From Sphingomonas cavernae (GTDB taxonomy: Bacteria > Pseudomonadota > Alphaproteobacteria > Sphingomonadales > Sphingomonadaceae): a stretch of DNA of 64,000 bases. Within the stretch, counting starts at the first letter, position 1. Each line of letters begins with the position of its first letter. The translations under genes were made by a program, and so were the position numbers. Shown piece after piece: positions 19,901-27,670 of the stretch. The DNA is taken from NCBI RefSeq assembly GCF_003590775.1, contig NZ_QYUM01000004.1, positions 620,001 through 684,000 of the forward strand. The letters are read 5' to 3'. A model generated the notes under the pieces. It made no database searches. It was not told where the DNA came from and saw nothing but the letters and a program-made list of their open reading frames with translations.

Positions 19901-21199
19901 CTACGGAGTCACCACATTAGCTAGCCCACTACCGCGCGAGGATGCGATTTCGTGACGACTCGCAACCGTTGCCGGTAAAGCTTGCTCATCTAAGGCCCTT
20001 ACGGCTTGCAGAACTACAGATGTGGATTGGACACCTTTCAGACTTAATTTTATGCGCTTTGCTTCGTCCTCGTAATTTGCGCCCATTTTTTTCACTCCTT
20101 CTAAAATTTGCTCGGCATCTGGTCTTCTAATGTCGAAGACGTAATCCTGCTGTTGAAAGAGGGCCGCAAGGTCAGTATATTTGCTGGCCCACCCGAGTAT
20201 GACTGCAGGGACACCACTTCGGTAAGCGAACACCACAGAGTGATAGCGCGATGCGACTACAAACTTAAATCGAGCAATGATATCTATAAGCTCTGGACTT
20301 GAATATTCTCCAGAAATTAGGCGCACCTTTTGGCTATTATTTACTCTTTTAAGGACTTGCTTAACAAGATCTGTGTCGGCGGTGGCCGTGTTAAGAATGT
20401 ACACCTGCTCATCACTCTCGAGCAATTGCTCAAGCATTCTCGCATACAGGTCGATGACTGCAGAAGCGTCACCAATTCTAAACACGTTTTTATTTATGAT
20501 GAAACCAACGGAGTTTTGTTTCGGATAAATCTTTTCGTTGTCCTTATATTCCGCACAGATTTGGCAGGTTTTTGGAAAAATCTTTTCTCTAATCACCATG
20601 TCAGCCGATAATTCAACATTACGCAGCCCAAGAGACGTAAGACATTCATACCCTTCGCGCTCGCGCGCGTATATCTTTATGGGGTACGACAACTCTTTCT
20701 TCACATCATCAGTAAAGTCAGAGTCATCTTTCTCTCCCCAGTCAAATGGACCGAAGCTTTGCGGCATCAATATTATCTTCTTGTCATAGCGCCTAGCTAT
20801 TCTAATTGTATCGAGTAATATCCTGCCGCTTTTCTTGGGCCATCCGGAGCCAAGCGTGTAGCCACTTGCGTCAAAGATAGCATCCGCTTTTAGCAATGCA
20901 TTTCTCATCTTCGGAATTTTATTGTGCCATTTACCGCTTTTTCTCAGACGGGCGACAAAGTGCGTTAATATAGGCACTAGAAACGGCACTTTGTGCAACC
21001 CATATTTGAGAACATTACGCGTATAGTCGTCATATGGAAATAGCGGAAACGTATATTGCTCGGGAGAGTCATATCTGTCCGCGAAACCAATTACTTCACA
21101 CTCGCCGTAGATGGATTTCAGGGAATAGCTAAGGGAAAGAAACATTGCCTGAGAGCCTTTGTTTCTCATCTGGATTCCGGTAATGATGAACACTTTCAT
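19901..21199 (-). CDS. Polysaccharide pyruvyl transferase family protein
   Basis: A 432-residue protein that begins MKVFIITGIQMRNKGSQAMF, the signature of the pyruvyl transferase family (CsaB/WcaK type), which adds ketal pyruvate to surface glycans from phosphoenolpyruvate. The family's second half is seen as IKIYAREREGYECLTSLG and FVVASRYHSVVFAYRSGVP, including the conserved RYHS histidine. The base composition is much more AT-rich than neighbours and rich in rare-looking codons, indicating recent transfer. It overlaps the upstream sulfotransferase by four bases (ATGA). The acceptor glycan is unknown. Confidence 0.85.
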   Translation of the reverse strand: MKVFIITGIQMRNKGSQAMFLSLSYSLKSIYGECEVIGFADRYDSPEQYTFPLFPYDDYTRNVLKYGLHKVPFLVPILTHFVARLRKSGKWHNKIPKMRNALLKADAIFDASGYTLGSGWPKKSGRILLDTIRIARRYDKKIILMPQSFGPFDWGEKDDSDFTDDVKKELSYPIKIYAREREGYECLTSLGLRNVELSADMVIREKIFPKTCQICAEYKDNEKIYPKQNSVGFIINKNVFRIGDASAVIDLYARMLEQLLESDEQVYILNTATADTDLVKQVLKRVNNSQKVRLISGEYSSPELIDIIARFKFVVASRYHSVVFAYRSGVPAVILGWASKYTDLAALFQQQDYVFDIRRPDAEQILEGVKKMGANYEDEAKRIKLSLKGVQSTSVVLQAVRALDEQALPATVASRHEIASSRGSGLANVVTP

Positions 21200-22098
21200 A
21201 ATGCCTGACCTCCCCCTTGATAATTGATCCGTTTCGGCACGTCAGTAAAAGTCGTTTCTTGCTTCATCGGTCCCGTCGATTCGTACCAGCGGCTCAGCGA
21301 CTGACCACTCATCTGCTCTAGTGCTTCAATAGAGGGAGCGTAATAATCGTTCAGGCGCTTTCGCAGCTCGTCTGTTAGCAATGGATACTGGGGCTTGCGT
21401 GCAATTAACTTACGAATGGCCTCGAACGCGAAGGTGCCTCGTAGGGGGCGGGCAATCGGTTTCATCCAAGCAAGGCGCTTGCTCAATCCGGCGGGCACTA
21501 CCGGCACCGTCTTGTCCTTCACCTTTTCTTGTCCATCTGGTGCGAGAGGGCGTGGCGGCAAGCCCAGGTGAGCCCGGGCCCGTGACATCTGCGTTTCAGG
21601 GTCGTCCAACACGCCCTCGAAAAACAGGATAAGAAGTGCCTCGCGTCCAAAGATGTCGATATAAGACTGCAGGTGCGACGCGAAATTGCCGGCGACCAGG
21701 AACCGCAAATTCTCCCCCAATGAGGGATCGAGGTAGTTCCCTATATCCCCTCCCACCTCGCCACGTCTGAAAAGCATGCAGTAGTCAGAATATGCCCGCT
21801 CCACGGGGTTGCGTAGCTGTACGATTAGTTTCGCATGGGGCAGGTGTCGGTGGAGGCGGACCGCTGCTTCGGGCTCGTAGAGATAAGAATTGGATTTCTC
21901 GCCAACGGTTCTACCGAACCCCTCCTCGGTGAACTGCGAGAGATACCAATCTTCTCCTCGGCTGTAATTCCTGGAGAAAAAGTGCAGCTCCGGATCAGGC
22001 ATGTAAACTGCCGGGTCCGACTGTAGCTGTGTCTGAAGCCAGGTGGTCGCCGACTTCGCGGCCCCAATAATGATGAAGTCGATGTTATCAAATTGCAT
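21196..22098 (-). CDS. PAPS-dependent sulfotransferase
   Basis: Sulfotransferase of the heparan/NodH-like superfamily, which transfers sulfate from PAPS to a carbohydrate or lipid. The 5'-phosphosulfate loop is IIIGAAKSATTWL and the 3'-phosphate site is LIVQLRNPVERAYSDYCM. The C-terminal LNDYYAPSIEALEQMSG is also typical. I use the ATG at 22098 (GGAGG 12 bases upstream) because the catalytic fold begins at once. Longer in-frame starts at 22227 and 22266 add a basic tail. It is coupled to the pyruvyl transferase, so the pair probably decorates one exported polysaccharide with acidic groups. Confidence 0.85.
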   Translation of the reverse strand: MQFDNIDFIIIGAAKSATTWLQTQLQSDPAVYMPDPELHFFSRNYSRGEDWYLSQFTEEGFGRTVGEKSNSYLYEPEAAVRLHRHLPHAKLIVQLRNPVERAYSDYCMLFRRGEVGGDIGNYLDPSLGENLRFLVAGNFASHLQSYIDIFGREALLILFFEGVLDDPETQMSRARAHLGLPPRPLAPDGQEKVKDKTVPVVPAGLSKRLAWMKPIARPLRGTFAFEAIRKLIARKPQYPLLTDELRKRLNDYYAPSIEALEQMSGQSLSRWYESTGPMKQETTFTDVPKRINYQGGGQAL

Positions 22099-22787
22099 TG
22101 GATTCTCGCGCCTCCGCTTAATGCGCGGGTACAGGGAGCGGTGTACATCGATGATACCGCGCAAATGGGACTCGGGTTTGTAGGTGGAGATGGCTCCGCC
22201 AATCGCGACAGGGTTTGAACCAGACATTTCCCGCCGGACATTCGAACGGGACTTGCCGACGCTCACAGCTCTGTCGAAGCGGCCGCGTTTGTCGCGCTGT
22301 GCATACCCGACGTTTTTTATCGATGATCGCCGAATAGCGACGCATACAAGCCTCCCAAACCGCTTGGGACAACATAGGTAAGCGGCGCTCCAAATAAGAA
22401 ATGTTCTTTCGGCTTAGATCCGATGCGTTCGTCAAGGGTCTTTCACCCGCCAGAACAGACACGCGCGAGATCGCAAAAAGCAGGCAACTTTGTCAGCGAG
22501 GCTATGTGGCAAATCCCATAAGCGGCCAGTCCGCTTGCCACGACTAAATTGACGTTCCTGCGTCCTGCGCGTCGCCTGAAAGCAGTCGTGCCTTCCAATC
22601 TGAATGAGTGGCACTTTTCGGGAGCCGACAAACGCCCCTCGAACGTCGGAAATGTGGGCGGTTGCTGCCAATCAGCGACGTCGCTTCCAACGTCCGCTAT
22701 TTTATTTCGCCCTGTCGCCCGAACGAGGACCGAGCGACAAAGGAAAAACATACCAACCAGGTTGAACGGATTCTCGCAAAGCCAGCT
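22099..22787. other. Intergenic island DNA
   Basis: Apart from the possible N-terminal extension of the sulfotransferase (to 22266), I see no gene here. It contains one copy of the 28-bp repeat described separately. Short open frames do not resemble proteins. Confidence 0.45.
22675..22702 (+). repeat. 28-bp direct repeat, copy A
   Basis: Twenty-eight bases starting GCGACGTCGCTTCCAACG are identical to 24470-24497 in the same orientation, and similarity continues weakly for about 20 bases upstream (TGTGGGCG). The two copies flank the TetR/MBL pair. Confidence 0.7.
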
Positions 22788-23366
22788 TCAGGATATGCGT
22801 GCCGAACAAATGGCCTCCACCATGGCGGCGGCGGCATCAGCCTGCTCGAGCGAAGCCTCCTGCACGAGCGTTCGCCAGGTGTGAAAGCTCAGCGCCAGGA
22901 GGAGCAGTGCATGGTCACGGGCATCGAGCTCGGCACCCAGGATTTCACGATAGGCCGCCATTGCCGGCCAGAACCGCAGTTCGTTGATTTCTCGCGTCGG
23001 CGCGTGATGTTCGCTGTCACGCAGCGTGCAGGCGAGGACCGCGGCATTGCGCGCGTACCAGCCATAAATCGCGCCAAGACCGGTGCGAACGCGTTCGCGC
23101 GGATCTTGTATCGCGCGCCACGGCTCGGGGTTCGGCAGCGGATCCCGCTCGAGCACATGCCCCGAGCAAGCGAGCAGCACGCTCCACTCGTCCGGAAAAT
23201 GCGCATAAAGCGTATGGCGCTGGACGCCGGCGCGTTCGGCCAACATGCTGACCGTTGTGCGCGCGGGACCGACCGTGCTGTGCAGTTCGACGGCCGCCTC
23301 GACGATGCGCCGTCGCGTCTCGGCTTGCTGTTCGGCGCGGCGTTTCAAGGTGTAGCTTCGGGCCAT
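22788..23366 (-). CDS. TetR family transcriptional regulator
   Basis: TetR-type repressor. The N-terminal HTH is complete (RRRIVEAAVELHSTVGPART, then MLAERAGVQRHTLYAHFPDE), followed by a helical ligand domain. I start at the ATG at 23366 just before the basic arm. An upstream ATG at 23393 adds nine residues. It is divergent from an MBL-fold hydrolase, the usual layout when a TetR protein controls its neighbour. A short inverted repeat TGCAC-N6-GTGCA (23377-23392) near its start could be the operator. Confidence 0.85.
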   Translation of the reverse strand: MARSYTLKRRAEQQAETRRRIVEAAVELHSTVGPARTTVSMLAERAGVQRHTLYAHFPDEWSVLLACSGHVLERDPLPNPEPWRAIQDPRERVRTGLGAIYGWYARNAAVLACTLRDSEHHAPTREINELRFWPAMAAYREILGAELDARDHALLLLALSFHTWRTLVQEASLEQADAAAAMVEAICSARIS

Positions 23367-23465
23367 ATAATTCCAGTGCACATCATCGTGCATTCATAAT
23401 TGACTCACTCCTTCAATTTGAATACACAGCATTGCATTGTCAAACTTGAGGACGGGGAAACGTCC

Positions 23466-24206
23466 ATGGAAACCAGGATCGACGAGATCGCCAACGCCAT
23501 CTTCCGGTTCTCGACATTCGTGCCGGAGATCGAGGCGCCGGCCGGTCTCACCTTCAACCAGTTCCTCGTGCTGGGAGATGAGCCGCTTCTGTTTCATACC
23601 GGGCCACGACGGCTCTTTCCGCTCGTGCGAGACGCGGTGAGCCGCCTCATGCCAGTAGAAAGGCTCCGGTGGATTACGTTCGGCCATTATGAAGCGGACG
23701 AATGCGGATCGATGAATGAATGGCTCGCCGTCGCACCACGGGCGGAGGTGGCGCATGGGATGACCGGCTGCAATGTATCCCTGATTGACATGGCCGATCG
23801 CACACCGCGTGTGCTTGCGGATGGCGAAATCATCGACCTCGGTTCCAGGCGGGTGCGCTATCTCGACACGCCGCATGTACCGCACGGATGGGAAGCTGGG
23901 CTGATCTTCGAGGAGACAACCGACACGCTGCTATGTGGCGATCTCTTTACCCAATATGGCAATGGCCCGGCCTTGACCGAAGGCGACATCGTCGGGCCCG
24001 CCATAGCGGCCGAGGACACGGCCTGCTTTTCGGCGCTGAATCCCGGCATGGGCGCGACGATCCGCCGACTTGCCGCGCTGACACCGAGAACGCTGGCGCT
24101 GATGCACGGACCGTCGTTTGCGGGCGACTCGCCCGCGGCTCTCGCGGCCCTCGCTGACGATTATGACCGCCGCGTCCGCCTCGCCGCGCAAGAGGTCGGC
24201 TTGTGA
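23466..24206 (+). CDS. MBL-fold metallo-hydrolase (flavodiiron-type beta-lactamase domain)
   Basis: Metallo-beta-lactamase fold protein whose metal motif is HYEADECGS. This resembles the HxExD motif of flavodiiron proteins and related ODP-type hydrolases more than the HxHxDH of glyoxalase II. Further ligands are in TPHVPHGWEAGL and LLCGDLFTQYG, with a late His in LMHGPSF. No flavodoxin domain follows, so it is a stand-alone MBL domain. The ATG at 23466 is preceded by GGGGAAA. An in-frame ATG at 23400 would run over the promoter. The substrate is unknown. It is probably regulated by the divergent TetR protein. Confidence 0.75.
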   Translation: METRIDEIANAIFRFSTFVPEIEAPAGLTFNQFLVLGDEPLLFHTGPRRLFPLVRDAVSRLMPVERLRWITFGHYEADECGSMNEWLAVAPRAEVAHGMTGCNVSLIDMADRTPRVLADGEIIDLGSRRVRYLDTPHVPHGWEAGLIFEETTDTLLCGDLFTQYGNGPALTEGDIVGPAIAAEDTACFSALNPGMGATIRRLAALTPRTLALMHGPSFAGDSPAALAALADDYDRRVRLAAQEVGL

Positions 24207-24508
24207 CGCTCCCACCTGCTGATCAGGTGCAATGCTCTCGGCGAGATCATCCATCTTCACATATAGGGGCGATATAAGGGCGCGCTGGCTTCCTCCCAGG
24301 CTCTCTCGACGGACTCGCCTGAACGTCTCGTTTAGAGCGTGCTACGTATAGGCAGACGGTTTGCAATCGGCCGATCCGTCTCGCAGTCCTACCCTGAATG
24401 ACCGTCGGCTTTGGCGGCGAGAATATGCGCCCGGCATGGCCGGCATTGTGGGCGCTAACCGCCATTAGCGCGACGTCGCTTCCAACGTCCGCTATTTCAC
24501 CGACCGAA
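24207..24508. other. Intergenic stretch before the AbiE operon
   Basis: No protein-like frame is seen. It holds copy B of the 28-bp repeat close to the AbiE operator and nothing else I can name. Confidence 0.4.
24470..24497 (+). repeat. 28-bp direct repeat, copy B
   Basis: Identical to 22675-22702 in the same orientation. It ends 12 bases before the first AbiE inverted repeat. Confidence 0.7.
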
Positions 24509-24556
24509 AGCAACCGATGTCCGAAATATGACCACAAATTTCGGACATCGGTTGCT
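24509..24556. promoter_or_regulatory. AbiEi operator, distal inverted repeat
   Basis: Two perfect 19-base arms (AGCAACCGATGTCCGAAAT and its complement at 24538-24556) are separated by 10 bases. AbiEi antitoxins are known to bind paired inverted repeats in the abiE promoter and repress it, and this fits that arrangement. Confidence 0.75.
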
Positions 24557-24557
24557 C

Positions 24558-24591
24558 TTTGTCCGAAAAACATATACAAATTTCGGACAAA
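24558..24591. promoter_or_regulatory. AbiEi operator, proximal inverted repeat with -10 element
   Basis: TTTGTCCGAAA and TTTCGGACAAA (11-base perfect arms) share the TGTCCGAAA core of the distal repeat. TATACA lies between the arms and TTGCTC lies 15 bases upstream of it. The right arm ends on the A of the abiEi ATG, so the start codon is only 12 bases from the -10 box. The mRNA would be leaderless or nearly so. Confidence 0.7.
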
Positions 24592-25244
24592 TGAACGAGT
24601 CGACCGACCTGAAGAGCCGCGTCCTCGAGCGGATCGCCGCCGGTGCGCCACGAAGCGTATGGACGGCGGCGGACTTTCTCGACCTCGCCACGCGCGCCGC
24701 CGTCGACAAGGTGCTCCAGCGTTTTGTCGCGGCCAGCACGCTCCGCCGACTCGACAGAGGCCTATACGACAAGCCGGCCTTCAACCGCCTCACCAAGGCG
24801 CCCAATCCCCCCGATCCACGCCAAGTGGTCGAGGCGATCACCCGCCGCGACCAGATTCGGGTTCTGGTCGACGGCATGACCGCCGCCAACGATCTTGGTC
24901 TCACCAATGCGGTTCCAGCAAAGATCGTCGTCCACACCGACGCCCGACTGAAGCCGGTCCATCTCGGCAATCTCGACATCAGCTTCCGGCCTACGGCCGC
25001 CAGCAAGCTCTTTTGGGCTGGTCGCCCGGCGATGCGAATCGTGCAGGCGCTTCACTGGCTGCGCGACGCCACGACAGACGTCGAGGAGAACCAAGTCATC
25101 CGCTACAGGCTCCAGCAGCTTCTCCGGCGCGAGCCGGACGGCGCACGGCTGCGCAAGGACCTGCGCGACGGAATGTCGACATTGCCGGCCTGGATGCAGG
25201 ACTATCTGAGAAGCATCCTCACCGACGAGCCCAAAGCCGCATGA
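24591..25244 (+). CDS. abiEi: AbiEi-type antitoxin (DUF6088)
   Basis: A 217-residue type IV antitoxin. The N-terminal winged-helix part (SRVLERIAAGAPRSVWTAADF, then RFVAASTLRRLDRGLYD) is followed by the conserved IRVLVDGMTAANDLGLTNAVPAK block and a helical C-terminus. Known AbiEi proteins repress their own operon and counteract the AbiEii nucleotidyltransferase. The ATG at 24591 is chosen because the preceding bases are the operator. An upstream in-frame start would translate the inverted repeats. No Shine-Dalgarno sequence is visible. The gene overlaps the toxin start (ATGA). Confidence 0.85.
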   Translation: MNESTDLKSRVLERIAAGAPRSVWTAADFLDLATRAAVDKVLQRFVAASTLRRLDRGLYDKPAFNRLTKAPNPPDPRQVVEAITRRDQIRVLVDGMTAANDLGLTNAVPAKIVVHTDARLKPVHLGNLDISFRPTAASKLFWAGRPAMRIVQALHWLRDATTDVEENQVIRYRLQQLLRREPDGARLRKDLRDGMSTLPAWMQDYLRSILTDEPKAA

Positions 25245-26321
25245 ATCTGAACTATGATGTGATCCTGTCCGCCGATCAGGACACGCGGGCGGGTCTCTTC
25301 ACCGCGACCGCGCTGCGCCTCGGCACAACTCCGCAAAATGCCGAAAAGGACTTCTGGGTCTGCTGGACGCTGGACTCGCTCTTCAACGGCCTTCCGGACG
25401 GGCCAAGGCTGCTGTTCAAGGGTGGCACCTCGCTATCCAAGGGCTTCGGGCTGATCCGTCGCTTCTCTGAAGATATCGATGTCACGGTGTTCCGCGACGA
25501 CCTCGGCAAAGCCGCGAGCGTCGAGAGCTGCAGGCGCTGAGTCGCAAGAAGCGCGACGCCGCACTCGACGCGATCAAGGCGGCGTGCGAAGCCTATATCA
25601 ACGGGCCGCTTCTGGAGCAGCTGTCCTCGATCGCCGCCGCCACCGCTGAACGGACCGGCTTGCCCGCCGACCGATTCCGCATCGCGCCGCACGACGCAGA
25701 CAGCCAGACGCTGCTGGTTCATTATCCAACCGCGACGCCCACCGACGGCTATATCGACAAAGCGTGAAGATCGAGTCCGGCGCCAAATCCGCACTCGATC
25801 CCAATGCGGTCCACAGCATCCGCCCCTATGTTGACGAAGACGCTCCCGATCTGGACCTGATCGTTCCGAACGTCACGATCGTCGATGCGGAGCGCACCTT
25901 CTGGGACAAGGTCGTGATCCTGCACGGGTTGCGCCGTTGGTTCGATATCCGCGGTGAGCTGCGCGGCAACGGGCACCGCGTGTCCCGTCATTATTACGAC
26001 GTTCACATGCTCCTGGCATCCGCCGCTGGCGAGAAGGCTTTGACCAACCCAGCGCTGGGTGCCGACTGCGTCGCGCACGCGCGCATGTTCTTCAACAGGC
26101 CCGACTTCGACCTTGCGTCTGCGGAAGCCCCCAGCTTCGCACTGTGCCCCGAGGGCGTCATATATGATGATCTCCGGCGCGACTACGCAGCCATGAGTGC
26201 CATGATCTTCGGCGCCGCGCCCGATTTCGACGCGGTGATCGAAAGTGTCGCAATGTTGCAGTCGAGGCTAAATGCCGAACACGTGCAAGACCGGGACACA
26301 CGGCTGACAGAGGACGGCTGA
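25241..26321 (+). pseudogene. AbiEii-type nucleotidyltransferase toxin, two frameshifts
   Basis: The N-terminal frame contains the nucleotidyltransferase signature LLFKGGTSLSKG and FSEDIDVTV but stops at 25540. Coding resumes in a second frame from about 25520 (ALSRKKRDAALDAIKAACEA) to a stop near 25768, then in a third frame (KIESGAKSALDPNAVHS) to 26321. Each break is explained by loss of a single G (GAGGAG to GAGAG near 25520, GCGGTG to GCGTG near 25755). The C-terminal ERTFWDKVVILHG block is preserved. The toxin should be inactive unless the two deletions are assembly errors. Confidence 0.85.
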
Positions 26322-26442
26322 TCCGCGAGAGATCCCTGGGGCCGCCCGGAGGCGGTTGGCTCGCCGAGCTTGTCAGCAGCATCCTTCGACCACCTCACGA
26401 AATACTCGGCCCACTGCGCTGCCGTCCGATCGTCCAGCTTAT
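26322..26442 (-). pseudogene. Small coding-like remnant cut by the IS30 element
   Basis: On the minus strand the stretch reads HKLDDRTAAQWAEYFVRW, then KDAADKLGEPTASG, before losing sense. This looks like the middle of an amphipathic protein whose N-terminus was removed by the insertion. I do not recognise the family. Confidence 0.3.
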
Positions 26443-27670
26443 GCGGTGGGTTCAACGGGTGGTCGCAACACTTCAGTTTTTAACGAGATGGAGTGGAGCG
26501 ATGAAGCAGCGACGGCGGATTTACTACTCGGCGGAACAGCGGGCCGAAATCTGGGATCGCTGGCGGCGCGGTGAGTCGATGAGTTCGATCGGACGGCGGT
26601 TCGAGCGGGAGTCTTCGTCGATCTTCTCGGTGCTGTCGCCATCCGGCGGCATCCGTCCACCGGAACGAAAACGCCCCAGCCAGGCGTTGCGACTGAGCGA
26701 GCGCGAGGAGATTTCCAGAGGGCTCGGAGTAGGCTTGTCGCTGCGGACCATTGCTATCCGGCTTGGTCGAGCGCCCTCGACCATCAGCCGGGAGGTCGGC
26801 CGCAACGGGGGCACGGAATGCTACCGGGCCGTGGCATCGGATCAGGCGGCATGGGATCGTGCGCGACGCCCGAAGCCATGCAAGCTGGCTTGCCATGCCT
26901 CCCTGCGCCGAACAGTATCAGCCAAACTGTGCCGCAAGTGGTCGCCAGAGCAGATCGCAGGCTGGCTCAAACGCAGGTTTCCGGACGAAGAGCAGCATCG
27001 GGTGTCACACGAAACGATCTACAAAAGCCTGTTCATTCAAGCCCGTGGTGTCCTGAAGAAGGAGCTTCTTGAGTATCTCAGGGCCAAACGCACGATCCGC
27101 CGTTCGCGCCATGCCAGTCTGAAACGGGACGGGCTTGGCCAGGTAAAGAACGCCATATCGATCAGTGACCGGCCGGCGTCGGTCGAAGATCGCGCCGTGC
27201 CCGGACATTGGGAAGGCGATCTGCTTGCTGGATCACGCAATAGCTACATCGCCACGCTCGTCGAGCGCCAGTCGCGCTATGTGATCCTGGTCAAGGTTGC
27301 GAATAAAGACACCGGCAGTGTCGTCTCGGCCTTGATCAAACAGGCACGCAAATTACCGCGCGAGCTATATCAATCATTGACCTGGGACCGTGGCAAGGAG
27401 CTTGCCGACCATCAGCGCTTCACCCTGGCCACCGACGTCGACGTGTATTTTTGCGATCCGAGAAGCCCATGGCAGCGCGGCACCAACGAAAACACCAACC
27501 GCCTGCTGCGTCAGTATCTGCCCAAGGGTACGGATCTATCCATCTTCAGCCAGGCCAAGCTGAGCGCCGTGGCGCGTCAGCTCAACGAAAGACCGAGAAA
27601 GACATTGCTCTTTAAGACGCCGGCTGAAAAGTTCGAGGAGTGTGTTGCGCTGACCCGTTGAACCCACCGC
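26443..27670 (+). mobile_element. IS30-family insertion sequence (about 1.23 kb)
   Basis: Imperfect inverted repeats GCGGTGGGTTCAACGGGT...CGCAACAC are found at 26443 on the plus strand and from 27670 on the minus strand. They enclose one transposase gene. No obvious target duplication is present, so flanks may have been rearranged after insertion. Confidence 0.88.
26501..27661 (+). CDS. IS30 family transposase
   Basis: A 386-residue transposase with the IS30 two-part N-terminus (AEIWDRWRRGESMSSIGRRF, and SLRTIAIRLGRAPSTISREV) and a DDE core: Asp in GHWEGDLLAG, Asp in LTWDRGKELADH and Glu in GTNENTNRLLRQYLP. The ATG at 26501 is chosen as the family start. An in-frame ATG at 26441 lies in the inverted repeat. 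It appears intact and could still be active. Confidence 0.93.
   Translation: MKQRRRIYYSAEQRAEIWDRWRRGESMSSIGRRFERESSSIFSVLSPSGGIRPPERKRPSQALRLSEREEISRGLGVGLSLRTIAIRLGRAPSTISREVGRNGGTECYRAVASDQAAWDRARRPKPCKLACHASLRRTVSAKLCRKWSPEQIAGWLKRRFPDEEQHRVSHETIYKSLFIQARGVLKKELLEYLRAKRTIRRSRHASLKRDGLGQVKNAISISDRPASVEDRAVPGHWEGDLLAGSRNSYIATLVERQSRYVILVKVANKDTGSVVSALIKQARKLPRELYQSLTWDRGKELADHQRFTLATDVDVYFCDPRSPWQRGTNENTNRLLRQYLPKGTDLSIFSQAKLSAVARQLNERPRKTLLFKTPAEKFEECVALTR

Noticed and set aside
24398-24590. In-frame upstream extension of abiEi or of the toxin frame
   Set aside because: The bases are the AbiE operators and -10 box, so translation there is not expected.
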